Assembly: GCA_039000515.1 (NCBI GenBank)
Contig: JBCFYV010000012.1
Span: 13,038,905 to 13,102,904, forward strand
Length of the DNA stretch: 64,000 bases
Direction: 5' to 3'
Source: Timema cristinae
Taxonomy: Eukaryota > Arthropoda > Insecta > Phasmatodea > Timematidae
The notes under the pieces are model-generated. The model had not been told where the DNA came from and searched no databases. It saw only the letters and a list, made by a program, of their open reading frames with translations. A program made the translations under genes and the position numbers. How positions within the stretch are numbered: the first letter of the stretch is position 1; each line of letters begins with the position of its first letter. Below, in pieces: positions 23,501-36,069 of the stretch.

Positions 23501-23900
23501 ATTTAATTTACTTTACTTGAAAAAGAACCATAAAAGTTTTAAGATACAAATCTTTTCACTTAATCATACCATATCGCCAAATTAATGATAGATTTATACA
23601 TTTAAAATATTTTTTTGTTTTTCTAATTTATTCAATAATACGCCTGACAAATTACATATGGAATTTTAAATATACACATAACAGACAAATTTATTACCAA
23701 AGTAAAAATAAAAGAAATAATACTATCCACGCATTTAAATTATTAGGTTAGCTAATGATTGTTTAATTTTTTTATGATTGAAAATAGTGGAAAAATAAAA
23801 CCTTGACTTTGACCTACTACTTGTACTAATAATTTCTTGATTGTAGGTTAAGCTTAATTTTGTTTTTAGAACTGCTATATAAAGTAATAATTACGCTAAT
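17545..23900. other. Long AT-rich stretch, nothing recognised
   Basis: No conserved coding frame, RNA gene or element with defined ends was found in about 6 kb. An 11-base C run occurs at 22960-22970. A patch with TCACGCTAGTGGGCACGTAG near 21585 resembles the word at about 2860 (CACGCCAGTGAGCACGTAG), hinting at a decayed shared repeat. The stretch 21900-22440 is very AT-rich, with many TTTAAATTTT-type words. Confidence 0.45.
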
Positions 23901-23904
23901 GATT

Positions 23905-24090
23905 TTAAGGCTGAGGAAGGCTATATTTAGAGGAAGTGTTCCCACATTTGTGTACAGAGAGAGTGGAAAATCATTCTTTAAAAATACCGCCTGAGTATAC
24001 CTGACTAAGATTAAAATTTCGTTTCCTTGTCATCAGCACTCTAATTTACTTCTAGAGTAGTGCCTTAAACCATGCGGCCATCAAAACAGT
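23905..24090 (-). mobile_element. Family B SINE, truncated
   Basis: The reverse complement reads CATGGTTTAAGGCACTAC, then a B-box remnant (TTTTAATCTTAGTCAGG), ATGATTTTCCACTCTCTCTG, CACAAATGTGGGAACACTTC and CTATAAATATAGCC-like text. The order is the same as in the copy at 52146-52395. The 3' tail is missing. Confidence 0.6.
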
Positions 24091-24099
24091 TTTGAACAT

Positions 24100-26200
24100 A
24101 AATTGATTTTGGAGTGGGCTATTTAAAAATAATGACCTTAAACACAATAATATTAGTGATGTTAACTTGATTAGCTTATTAATTTTATTGGGTCACACTA
24201 ATCTTGAGCTTTTCTGAAAGTTAGACGGTTACAAAAAACCATTGCTGCATTGTCTGGGCTTGAAATAATGTCTCCATAATTTGAAAAGTAGCATCAGTTT
24301 ACAGGATGTGTCAAAATAACTAAAGAGATTTAAACAAGGGGGATGGATATAATTCGGTTTTTAGACTCTTTTCTAATTTAAGAAAGGATAAAACGATGCA
24401 AATTTTGTTTTAGTAAATAAACAAATGCTATGAGATCTTGGCAGCAATTTCTGTTTTGACTATTTTTATTCTGTTAGCAAAATAATTAGTATTTTTATAT
24501 ATACCTCAGTAATAATTAGTGATTAAGCTTAGAAACGTATACCTTTAAACACATTGATTTTACTTACAACTTAAATATTTGATTTGGAAACATAAGTTTA
24601 CTTTAATTTTTATATATTAATATATTATATTTACTATTTCAATTACATGTTCCTTTTGTACATTTTATTAAATGTCACGTGACATTATAACCAATTTTAA
24701 CTCTAATGGAAGTGATTTAAGTTCAAAAATACATGGGTCATGTTATTAAAAAAAATGTTGCTAGTTAATGACATGATAAGTACCACTCTTCAATATATCT
24801 TAATGTACCTTACGATTTTGATATTAAGTTACCGTGAGAAAGTGGCCAATTTTTACAAACAATTACATAAATAGTATACTGGAAATGTTATATTAGTATG
24901 ACTATTAACAGATGCTAGAACAATATTAAAATATTATTCTGATCCTTTCCACGTGTAAATTATGTGCCTCTAGTAGAATAAAGCTATAGAATTACCAGTG
25001 GAAGGAATATTACATTTGTGATGATGATGTAAATTATTACCACATTTCCTGTAATTCAGAGCTTCCCACTAAGTAATTTTGGACCCCTAAAACCTATTAT
25101 TCCTACCAGAAACCTGTGTGCACACATCAACATACTGTAAACTGGAAAGTTTAAATAGACTGGGAAGGGGATTGGGGAAGCGTTTTCCTTTTCGGATACT
25201 TCCTGATCCATTAATGGTATTTACATGTTCCCACGTATGGTTTACTGAGTTTCCTCACGCATGGATGGGTAATACCCTACTGTTATTTGTATCTAACACA
25301 GTCTAAAGGAATGGTTATTACTAGTTTTAGAAGATTGGTCGATGCCAAATTAAGAAATATACTGTAAAACAATGACTAAATTAAAATATTGGTAAACTAG
25401 CCAGTAAAACTCATTAAGTAGTCACGCGAGCACGTGTATTACACGTTAATCGGTTCTGATCTGTTTTTCCTTTGATGCGTGGGTACAGGATCAAATCTCG
25501 GGTGGGCACTGAAGGAGAGGGGGGTTGGTCAAGGGGGGAGAGGGGGATTCTTCCTCGATAAATTCTCAAGTCAAATGTGAGTACACTTCCTTTAAAATTA
25601 TACATCACGCATACATTTTAATTGATCGTAATTAACATTTATACGTATAACCCAGATTAGTAGTTAAATCACTGAAAATAAAAAGAAACGTGTGATCTGA
25701 TGAAGTAATGTTTGTCTCGTTATACCTATTTTAAATGCAATACATTCTATTTAATTATAATAACTTCTTTCACTACTTATCGAAAGTAAATGATTGACTA
25801 GACTTATTTATGACCGCTAATGATATATAGAACATCAGTACGTTCTTGTAGTATTACCGTCTCTCAGTTGTTAAAGTATTTTACCTAAAGGAACGGGATG
25901 AATATTGAAAATACCAAGCAATCTTATCATCACATACTTGTTTAAAAATAGAATAAATTAATAAAACTAGTCAAATTTAACCTATTAGAGTTCCTACAGT
26001 TATTATATGAATAAAATTATGAGAACTTTATTGTTTAAGAGGAATGGAACTGATCATGGAAAATATAAGTATTTAAAATTTACCAATTGGTAATCACAGC
26101 AGTGCACACGAATCGCAGAACTCATCTGAGCTCGGTAATACCCTTACATGAACTACGGAGTAAAGAATAAATTAATAATTACTTTGTTCAAAATGGAACT
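24100..26200. other. AT-rich sequence, nothing recognised
   Basis: No supportable gene. TACAGGATGTGTCAAAATAA near 24300 looks like a mariner-type terminus, but no partner end was found. The segment 25440-25560 has a B-box-like word (GGATCAAATCTCGGGTGGGC) followed by a G-rich tract, a possible SINE scrap. Confidence 0.4.
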
Positions 26201-26205
26201 TGGAA

Positions 26206-26230
26206 GTTAGGTTAGGTAAGGTTAGGTTAG
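26206..26230 (+). repeat. Interstitial telomere-like (TTAGG) tract
   Basis: Five pentamers, GTTAG GTTAG GTAAG GTTAG GTTAG: four perfect and one with a T to A change. TTAGG is the ancestral arthropod telomere unit. The tract is short and may be an internal copy seeded at a repaired break or chance. Confidence 0.6.
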
Positions 26231-26234
26231 TGGT

Positions 26235-28180
26235 TTGGAGTTGAATGGGATTACAGGTTGTTCCGCGATTTGTGTGTACCGGCTGACAGGTATACATTAA
26301 TCCAAAATTCAAGTGTGCCCTAAATAAATGCCTGCTAACAGTTATACTTTATTCCGCAATTCTAGTGCTTCAAATCAGAGAGATAGATTTTGTGGGTTTA
26401 AATATTATGTGATTTAGGGTCATTTTATGCTCCGTTTCGTCCCTTACACATTGACGGTGATCATCCTTAGTTCATTACAGTACCTCAACTCAGTTGGTAA
26501 CGCTTGTGTATCTTTAACTAGCGAGTCCATATTATTTTTTCACCTTAGCTGAAAAGTAATTTTTTTCTTGAAATTTGCGCTTACGTTTTCATTTGGATCA
26601 ATTTGACACCGGGATACCGGTTGTTGTATGTTCTATATTTAAGTAATTTTGAAAGCCGACTGTTGATATAATCAGTTGGTTCATAAACTGCACCTGAAAT
26701 ATATACATTATTTCTTTGAAGTTTTGAAATCGCCTCAGATTTGTTTATTAGTCTTAGAAAAGTCTTAATAACAATCTTAAGTGTTGGTAGTAGAGCTACC
26801 ATCATCAAACCCAGGAGATGTGAAACTTGAAGCTCTACACATAGAGTATGTGTGCGTCCCCCCCCCCCCCCATATATTCCCTCCTACATTCGTGGCCCAC
26901 CCCTTTCCTTCCCTTCTTTCTTTCCATTTTCACATGCCTTGCCTGCAATGTTTTCCTATCCCCGAGTGTATAGTTTTCTCCCGGTTTTGTATTGATCTAG
27001 GTTCTGGGGGCCCCAAAGCCAACTCAACCAACGCTACTGTACTGTATTAGATAAACACCATCTCGCTCCCTTATACCAAGCCCTTCACCCTCCCTTACTC
27101 CTATTCCTACCCTTTCACTATTTCAGCTCAGGCATCCAACGACCTCTCTTCATGGTGCTTGCTACAGATATTTCGTTACATTTTGTCTTTCTTTCTTTCT
27201 TTCTTGCCCCTTTTGACTCCATTTTTTACCATTCTATTGACCCATCAAAAAAACGACCCAAAATCTCCATTTTCTTATTTTCAGAGAAAAAAAACTTTAT
27301 TTTTAGCAAACTGTATGAAGTCGCTCTTTCTCTCTTTTTTTTTTTGTTCTAAGTATCTCTCTTACTTTTCTTTTTCGTCTCAACTTGCAGTACTTGGCAA
27401 ATGGAACAACATTACACATACGGCCAGAAATTTTGCTTATGATCTTGATAAGTATAATTTAATACAGTACAGTTTGTATATTTTTCCCTGTAACCCATTC
27501 TGCTTTGCCTTTATCCGTGGAGCTACAAAGTAAATTATAGAGGTACAGGCAGGAACACAATAGCGACATTTTGGTTGGGTGAAATTGTTTGCATAATGGT
27601 CAGATTGGAGATCTAGTATGTGTGGGTGTTTGTGGCTCTAGTTGTTCCTTAGTCGAGGTTAAAGATACTCTTTCATTCGTTGTGATTATATAACAACTAA
27701 ATATATATAGACCTACACGATATACAATTAGGGGAATTAGAACATTATCCACGTAAAAGTAATAGAGATACATTTTAAAGAAAGATAGTTTTTATAATTA
27801 ATCTTAAAGTATATTTCAGATAAAATTGTATCAACTTAGAATGATAAGTTGTGATTATTTTCACAACGTCTCCTTACCTTTTTGAGCCATACGTACAGTA
27901 CATAATAATTTAACTTCACATGTTTGTATATATTTATAAATATATAATGAATTAATATTATATTGGATTATATTCTATGTAACTGATAGACAAAAGCGTA
28001 TTCAAGATTAATGTCGTAACATGTAAATATAACATGACAGAACGAGGTTTCTATCATGCTAGGTTCTATAGATTAAATACAATTCTAGTTTACGATTAAA
28101 AAAATGCATCAGTTGGTAGTTTTTAAATAGCAATACATGGCGGAAAACCGAATAGAGGTAATGGGCCGCTTCATTGGTTG
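26235..28180. other. No gene recognised; pyrimidine-rich segment
   Basis: Between 26850 and 27400 the plus strand is strongly C/T-rich, with a 14-base C run (26858-26871), four TTTC units near 27185, and T runs near 27335. Several short frames open there, but their residue content (F, S, P, L) simply reflects composition. Confidence 0.5.
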
Positions 28181-28186
28181 AAATGT

Positions 28187-28365
28187 TTAAGGCGTCACTC
28201 TTGTAATAGAGTGGCCTGACGACTATGGGTATATCCAGGTTTGAGTTCCAGTTGGGTGAATGAGAGGTGCATTTCTTAAATTAATGCCCACCAACCGTCC
28301 ATACAAATGTGGGTGTAATTCCTATAAATGATCCCTTATTCATTTCAACTCCATCAGTTTAAACA
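28187..28365 (+). mobile_element. Family B SINE relic
   Basis: Head-like AAGGCGTCACTCTTGTAATA, then TGGCCTGACGACTATGGG, B box CAGGTTTGAGTTCCAGTTGG, then GTGAATGAGAGGTGCATTTC and CCATACAAATGTGGGTGTAATTCC. This matches the family B order at 34585-34849 (TTTCGAATCTCGGTTGGGTG). The tail is missing. Confidence 0.6.
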
Positions 28366-28977
28366 CCGGACATGTAATAAAATATAATATACAAAGACCC
28401 ACATACAAAAACAATAGTCTGCCCTAAAGATAAATTAAGCCATTAGCAAACACATCAGTTAAGTGGGACAATCTCTATATATACTAATATTTTGTGTATT
28501 CGTTCTTTGAAGCCTTACAGAGTTAAAACAACTGAATGTTAGATAGTAACATTTACAGTTTATAGAAGGAATTAATTATTTTTCAAATTTTCTGGCCTAG
28601 CTTGATAGTTTATTTTGAATTCGAAATATTAAAACATCGTTTTATTTGTCATTATTAGTTGAAAACATTTTAAATTTTTTTTGTCATCTTTAGTGAAAAA
28701 TATCTGAAGACATATTGTAATTCCAAATAATAAATTTATAGTATGTTTAGAAGTGTTCAAATAGCTCATGCAGACAGACAAAATTTTCAAAACTTTAACA
28801 AATTAGGATGGTCTACATCAAGCTGTATTCTTTACATAAGTTCTTCTTTTACAAAATTAATATAGCTATGGCAATCTAAAAGCAATTTTGTCAACCAATT
28901 AATTTTTAACCAAACATTAACTAGCTCATAAACTTAGTGAAAATAAACGAAATTCAAATAAAACGCATTATTTGACT

Positions 28978-29738
28978 AAGGGCTGGTCTTATGACTATCG
29001 GATGAATATTGCTATTGGAGGTTAAAGCTATCTACCAGATAAATGTTATCAACCACTTTAAAGTTTTACGCGTCTTATGAAATGAATTTATCTGCCAGAT
29101 TCCTATCTGTAGGATAAATATATTTTTATTCAGAACAAGCAAAGTTGGTACCGTGTTTACTGGTGCACGCATGTGTATAAGCCCTGCTGATAGCACTACA
29201 ACCTAGCTAGTGGCGAGAAAGCTCAACATTTGTTAAATAATGGCGGCTAAACGAGTGCGCGGAAACAGATGGCGTCACGTGGTTGCAGAAGTTAATATTT
29301 ATTGCAAGTATTAATTTTGTTGTCTCCCAAAATTTGGCAATAGTTGGGTACAACGTTTACAAAATTTCGTTTATTTTACTCACATTTTAATAATTTGTTC
29401 TTATATAAATATAACTCTACAAATAGCTTGTCAGTTTATATAAAAGTGTTGATTAAATTTTCTAACTTTATATAGTTAAAGCCCGTGCCTGTGCTTACAA
29501 AACACATGAACCAAGATTTTAACCTAAAATAATATTCTGATACGCGAAACCTCATTAAAAACCACGCTTTACTCTGTTAACACTAATTTTAACTTCCAGA
29601 TAAAAATTATCAGGTTTTAAACCTCCTGATGAAAATGTGATGGATAAATATATTTTATCTGGCAGATAAATGCTATCTGGTGGTCACAACTTATCCACGG
29701 GATATAAATATTCATCCAGGAGTCATAAGACCGGCCTT
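28978..29738. mobile_element. Non-autonomous TIR element of about 760 bp (PIF/Harbinger-like ends)
   Basis: Left end AAGGGCTGGTCTTATGACT; right end reverse-complemented AAGG-CCGGTCTTATGACT. Inverted similarity continues inward for at least 60 bp (GGATGAATATT, then CCAGATA and ATTTATCTGCCAGAT words). No transposase frame is present. A short plus-strand frame at 29239-29310 (MAAKRVRGNRWRHVV) sits centrally and could be a scrap of an ancestral gene. Target duplication is unclear, so the superfamily call rests only on end style and is weak. A CACTA-like or other TIR family is possible. Confidence 0.7.
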
Positions 29739-29744
29739 AAGAGA

Positions 29745-32700
29745 GACCATACTATATGAAAGCATGTTAAAAATACACATTGGAAAAATGAGTATCAGAG
29801 ATTAACAAAAATCATGAATAAAATATTATGTTGCTAAATAGATGTATTGGGCTCTACAATGACATGCCAAATTTCAATTTTATAACACAACAAAAAGTAT
29901 TATGTTTTCTAAGTTTTGGGAATTCCTATCCTCACTTACTCCTACCCCCAATATCACTGACCCTTGGTTATGAATTATAAATACTTTGATGCTTGTCATT
30001 ATTTTAGGGTGTCCCTCTTCATGCATGTAGTACTTCTATTTTCTACCATACATGAAGTGATTTATTCTAATAGTTTAGGAATTCTTTGAGGTAAACCAGT
30101 TTCTCCAATTTTCCAGACATTTATTTTGAAATTAGTATTTTAGAGTTTTTTGTGTAGATCTTATAACTGCTTGATGAATTAAAATCTTCTAGCACAGAGA
30201 AAATACTCTTTAAATAAGTTTAAAATATGTTGAAATCCCAATTTCACCCTACTCTAATTATAGATTTCAAATATTTAAGAATTGTTGAGGTATTTGGAGT
30301 AATTCCACTATATTTATGTCACTACTTAGTTCTCCATGTTATATAAACTTATACATTGACTGGGCGAGAGTGAGCAACAGACCGGCAACATTTTATGTTT
30401 ATATATTTTTATTATTATTAATATTTTATTACCAAATTTTCCTTGGTTTCGTTGTTTTTATAGATATACCACCTACATACGTACCCATATATATACAGAC
30501 ATACATACAAATAAGCAAACAAATACATCCCCTATATCATTTTATATTGATAAATGTTTTGTTCCAATTTTAAGTGAGTTAAGAATTTCAGACATGCTAA
30601 AATCTATTGTTGTATAACTACAATTTTACCAAGATGGCCATAATGTATAATATAAATATTTCTAAGAACCTTTAAAACTTGATCCAATGAAAGTCTAATA
30701 AGCATAGCTAAGAAAAAAGCCAAAAATTATTGTTTTGCAGCCGCTATCTTGGAACAAAAGGTTAGTGGTAATTACTAAATACTATGTTGGCCGGACGTCC
30801 AAGTAATATCCAGGCAAAATTTCAGCATAAAATGGCTTAGGTATGATTGAGCAACAAAGAAACAGACAGATATTTCACATCCGCTAGTTTCCCTATATAA
30901 TTATACAATGTTTAATATTTCCAGGGTCCTTCATTTGGTATCCACCATTAATCACGCAGTTTGTTAACTGCTCACAGTAAGTGTATTAACATTAACCAAG
31001 GTTTCCTAAAGAACGCAGTTAATACCAAGTTTTGGCATTATTTGTTTCTTGGTTCATTAGCCACCTTGGTTCATTAGTCCATAATAAACGAAATTTTTAA
31101 TATAATATAATGAAATAAATGTTTATCGGAACGAATCTATTAGGTTCGTTGTAACTGAATGTTTCCTACAACTGAGTCCATTAAATCCAGATTTGAGTAA
31201 TGTGCATATATTAAGAGAGCATAACAATAAAAGAAGCACCACTTTAAATTTATTTTGGCCTGTTCTAAGCTTCACCATGTTTTTTTTTGCAATACCCATG
31301 CTAGTAGTCATGCATTCTTAGAAGTAAGACTAGAAATATATATAAGAAAAAAAAAGTGCCTGTGTCCAATTCTCAAATATCACTGAGTACACTTTGCTAA
31401 GCTATTCCCGTTTTATGTTTTCTGGTTTTGGAGGCTATCCACCCATATATTATCTCATATTGTAGATTAGATATCAAATTAACAATATTATTTACGGATA
31501 GAGATAATACAATCCTAGTCGCATACCTCGATATTTCCTTAGGCATTACATTAATTCAATATTTCCCAAAATTTTTAAATCAACACTAAATATTATATTT
31601 GCCCTGCCTGGTAACCGTAGTGCCATTAGTTTCAACTGCATATTATTTTAATATATGTATTTATTAAATTAGCTTGGTTAAATCATTTTAAATACAAAAA
31701 AAAGAAATAATTTAAATAAATATTTAATCAGACAAATCCTAGATCAAAATTTTCTAGTAAAAGTTTGACTTTCTTAAAATGTTAAGTATATAACCAAAAT
31801 ACTATTCCGGTGGCTACTATAATAATGTTTATTTCTTAGGATAGATATTTTGAGTTTATTTTTGTATAGATAATTTTTATCATATAAATTGTATCAAATC
31901 TATAATTTTTTATATCTCAAATAGGAAATTATACATATTTGCTCGTGAAGATGTGACTTCAATGCAAAATTTGATAATTGACAAACAGTTGCTCAGTGAC
32001 AACCATGATGCTGCTTCATTTTATAGGTGAGCTTCTCGAGTTTGTGTACTATATTGAAGGGCAGAATAAAATTCAAATAATATTGAGGATTCAAGTGATA
32101 CTTTTATTTAGTCTTTATAGTTACAATACTTAAACATCCTTTCTCACAGAAATAGGCTATATTGTATAAAGAAAAAAAGGAGTATTTTCAACTTCTCCAG
32201 TGAGAATGGTATTGTCCTTGCATTGTTTTAAAAATTCCTAGTTAAAGAGTGTTTAAAAACTTTGTTTTAACACTGTTTATAATATAGTCAGTATAGTAAG
32301 CCTTCATAATACACCAGTTTGACAGTTTGGAGTTTTTAATGTTTATAATTATTGAAAATTTTGTAGAGACCTTCTCACGACCCTTAGGAAATTCTTTCAT
32401 CCCAGTTTGAGTTGCGATCCTGGGTTTGAGAAACACTGCTTTAAGCCATGACCTAAATATGAGTCTAAAAACATCCAGTCATACAAAATCAATGTTCGCG
32501 TGATATGCTAATTTGTGTAACTACTAATGAACGCTTGCATATAACAAATGTCATGGCCGTTGATTACAGATGGAGTCTTTTCTTGACCTTTAATTCCTAA
32601 GATTGTAAGCAAAATAAAAACTGTATGAGCTGACAAAAGAATATACCTGTTACACGTATATTTAGTTAGTACGTTTTAATCCATATCTTATATATAATTT

Positions 32701-34140
32701 TGACCCTTTTCTTCTTATTTCTTTACAGGCCTTACAAACTTTTACTATTATAAAAGAATCGTCCAAAAAATTTTTATTTTGGTCTATTTTTCTTGCTCTC
32801 TTTTTAGCGATCTTAAGAAACTAACATATCCCCGAACAGCCTTATTTCCTTCTACGCCATTAACTTCCCAATAAGTAACAACACACACACTTTCTACAAG
32901 ATGATAACAAAAAAACAACTGACGTTTCATTGAATAGATATTTCAGAACAAGCTAAGATACCATGTGGTTAGCAATATTGAGACCTAAAGAGGTATTCAG
33001 ATATAAAACTAGATTTTCCCATTGTATTAATTGTAGTAATGTTTCCACTCTATAATTCTGTTAAATTAAGAAATAAAAACCAACATTCCGGGGTTAAATA
33101 ATTTTGTTTATTATTATTATAACTATTATTATGTGTTTTGTCTCCCGACAGGTCAAATCACTATTCAGTTAACTTGGACCGCCAATGCACCCTGACATAT
33201 GCCTCCTCCTTCATTTATTGGAATTTTCTTCTTTCTTTAAGTGATCCTATATTAGAATTCTCCTTATTCTTAATAACCTCTTTCCTTCAAACTTTTACTC
33301 TGAAACAAAAAATAAAGGGATTCAATATTACGCTTTAAATTAACTTTACTTTAATAGAGATATTATTTTACATTTCTATAAAATTAAGGTGTTCTAGTAA
33401 AATTACAATAAGAAAATCATTTAAGAAAAACCACACTCATTGCACACAAATGGTATTCAAACACAGATCTCCTGGTTCCCGGCAATCCAATATAATACTA
33501 TTGGCACATTACCATATCAATGCATTAATTATAAATATTTCACTTTTGAGAGTAAAAAATAATGATTATATTGAACATAAATATTTTAAAATTGGGAAAT
33601 AATTTGAAGATAAATTATCTTTACACAGAAAATAACTAACATTAGACAAGCCTACCAAAACAAAATAAGGAAATATGTATCTTTTAAGATAGTTATAAAA
33701 ATGCTTGCATACCATAGTTATTTATTTATAGTAACATTAAATATAAATCCTTTAGAATTTAAAATATGTAGAATTATTGTACTAAATATAGAGAAACATA
33801 ACAAACGTGTTGAATGGTGAACACAAGTACTGGATGCTATACATAATGGCGTATTCTTTAATGCAAATTTTAATTGAAAATAAGAAAATGCAGTTAAGAT
33901 TAGTTATTAAGTTATGCGATTGGATGATTTAAAACATATCCGTTTGATAATCAATGGTTAGCACGCTATTCATTCTTGCTTTAAGTGGAATTAATCAAAA
34001 TGTAATATAATAAATCGATTGTATGGATGCCCAATTTTCAGCTATTTAAATAGCAAGAATAATATTTTTTAACTACAAATTCAATAAAGGTATTACTTTT
34101 TCGTAAAAATTTTATCATATTATATATACCTTAGAAGAAA
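29745..34140. other. AT-rich, largely unrecognised
   Basis: The segment 30600-30890 has text typical of dispersed insect repeats (CCAGGCAAAATTTCAGCATA, then AGCAACAAAGAAACAGACAG) and ends CATCCGCTAGT. It may be a 3' end of a Helitron-like element whose 5' end I could not fix. Short repeated TTGGTTCATTAG words occur at about 31051 and 31067. No gene was found. Confidence 0.4.
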
Positions 34141-34147
34141 ATGTTAA

Positions 34148-34210
34148 AACAAGAGTTTTCAGTAATCTACCCTTAATTAAGTTAAGGGTAGATTACTGAA
34201 AACTCTTGTT
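34148..34210. repeat. Perfect 29-bp inverted repeat (hairpin)
   Basis: The left arm (34148-34176) and right arm (34182-34210) are exact reverse complements over 29 bp, separated by 5 bp (TTAAG). The arm reads AACAAGAGTTTTCAG, then TAATCTACCC, then TTAA. Perfect pairing in otherwise decayed DNA implies a recent origin or a template-switch event. Confidence 0.98.
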
Positions 34211-34584
34211 TCTCATAAAACAAAAAATTGTCTTGTTCATTAAAATAATCATTCAATTTTATGCATTTAAAACCAAAACCTTCAAATATATATAAAAAAA
34301 TTTAATAATAAGATTCTTGTCAACAACCGTAAAATTATTTGAACTCGTAAAAATAAAAATTATTCTTATTTGTCATGAATAGATATTCCCAGATACCCAT
34401 TTTAAACACCATTTACAATAAATTAGAAATGTTCTATAATTATTTGTCGAATGTTAACTACTCTTAGATTAATTACTTTTAGAAAAATAATAATGTTGAT
34501 TATGTAAAATAGTCTCCCGATACAAATTTTAAATAAAATCCTAAACAATTAAAATTTGACAACAAACCAGTCTTCACTAAATTA

Positions 34585-34849
34585 CTACCCATCTCGCTGG
34601 CGTAGCTAGCTAAGGCACTTTTTTCGTGTGAAGCCAGACTGCCGAGGACTGGAAAATCTAGTTTCGAATCTCGGTTGGGTGAGCTGGGGGTGGTTTCTCC
34701 TAAATGGTTTTCCACTCTCCCTCCACGCAAATTCGGGCTCACTTCCTAAATATTCTATCTTCCCAATTCCTAATCCATTAGTGTAATTAGTACTTAAGCG
34801 TATAGCCCAAGTGGGTGGTAAAACGCGGTCCTCAATAAATAAATAATAA
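34585..34849 (+). mobile_element. SINE family B, full-length, tRNA-derived
   Basis: A box region TGGCGTAGCTAGCTAAGG (34599-34616), B box GTTTCGAATCTC (34661-34672), then body words GGTTTTCCACTCTCCCTCC, GCAAATTCGGG and TAGCCCAAGTGGGTGGTAAA. The tail is AATAAATAAATAATAA. A 9-bp direct repeat, ACTAAATTA, flanks it at 34576-34584 and 34850-34858. This is the reference copy for the relics elsewhere in the window. Confidence 0.9.
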
Positions 34850-35039
34850 ACTAAATTATGGTTTAATGTTTTTTTTTTAGAAAAACATATATATATATAT
34901 ATATATAACCATTTATAATGTAAAAAAATAACAGATAATTATTCGAACAAAATCTTTAAATCCATTATTTTAATATATTAAAATAAAAAAATAGAGCTAT
35001 CACTAAACTGCCCTTAAATGGAATTTCCCCCAAAATCCC

Positions 35040-35345
35040 ATGGACAATTTTACTTGTCATGTCGAACACTTTCTACTTTCCAGATATACATTTAAAACTA
35101 AATCGTTATATTAATTGTCAAACCTTTCAAATTTTCGAAAATCACTTATTAGTAAACTACCCCCTAACTATTTTGACCAAAAACAAATTATATAGTGTTA
35201 TTTGGGAAGTCAAATAATTCTCAGATACCCAATAATATAAAATTATTACAGCAATTTATTAAAAATTTAAAACTAGAAAAAATTCACCCATCAGTGAACT
35301 ACCATTATTTAAAGGATTAGGTTCCAATTTAAAAAAATAGCAATG
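35040..35345 (+). repeat. Diverged AT-rich repeat shared with 53740-54040
   Basis: Shared words in order: GTCAWRWCRAACACTTTCTAC-like text, AGATATACATTTAAAAC, and a downstream AACTACC motif followed by an A/T-rich run and GGGTAG or GGATTAGG. The words also echo at 34380 and 51140 (GATACCCATTTT). It is a decayed dispersed repeat of unknown type. Confidence 0.35.
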
Positions 35346-36069
35346 TTTTGCATTATAATATCTAGATAAGAATTTAAACGACATCCATTAAACCAGTTAA
35401 AACCTGTCCACATAAACATAAAGGCATTCGTGTTACAGATTAAAATAATACAATCCATTTTTTGGGTTCAGACACATATATAACATATAGATTCATCATG
35501 ATCTGTATGTCCGTCGCTTAAGATTTATTGCTCCTCTTAACTGAGTGCAATGCAGTTTTTTATATACTATCATCTAGATTTTTACCAAGAAACTTTTAGG
35601 TTATAGATCAAACCAACTAAATAAAAAATAATATATGTTTTTCAAATATTATTTCTTTAACATATAATTAATTATGAATTCTCATATTGGATGTAGAATT
35701 AATTATTTTTATAACTCTATGGTCAAATCAAAAGAGTAATTTACAGAATACATTTTGATCTTTGATCAGAGATAGATTATATTTAATTTATTTGGTTTAT
35801 TGAATTAACAGATTCTTAAAAAGGATAATTTATGTACAAATATATTCGCTTATAACTAGAGAAATTCTGAATATATTTGAGTGCGGTATTTTCTATATTA
35901 TGTTGAATTATTCTTAAAAGGCTATAAGATATTTAAAAATTATGTAACAATTACGATAAAGTTAATACAAGTGCTTTATGTACATTGCAAAGTGGCTAAA
36001 GCAAGGGCAGCAACACGTGTAGCTACTGTTACTGCTACTGTCAGGAAAAAATCAGACCCGACAGTAAAG

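Noticed and set aside
24300..24330. Left end of a mariner-type element (TACAGGATGTGTCAAAA)
   Set aside because: No complementary end was found within several kb, so no element can be bounded.
28471..30890. A single 2.4-kb Helitron from TCTCTATATATACTAATATT to CATCCGCTAGT
   Set aside because: The 5' text lacks other Helitron landmarks and CTAGT is common by chance. Only the inner TIR element is supported.
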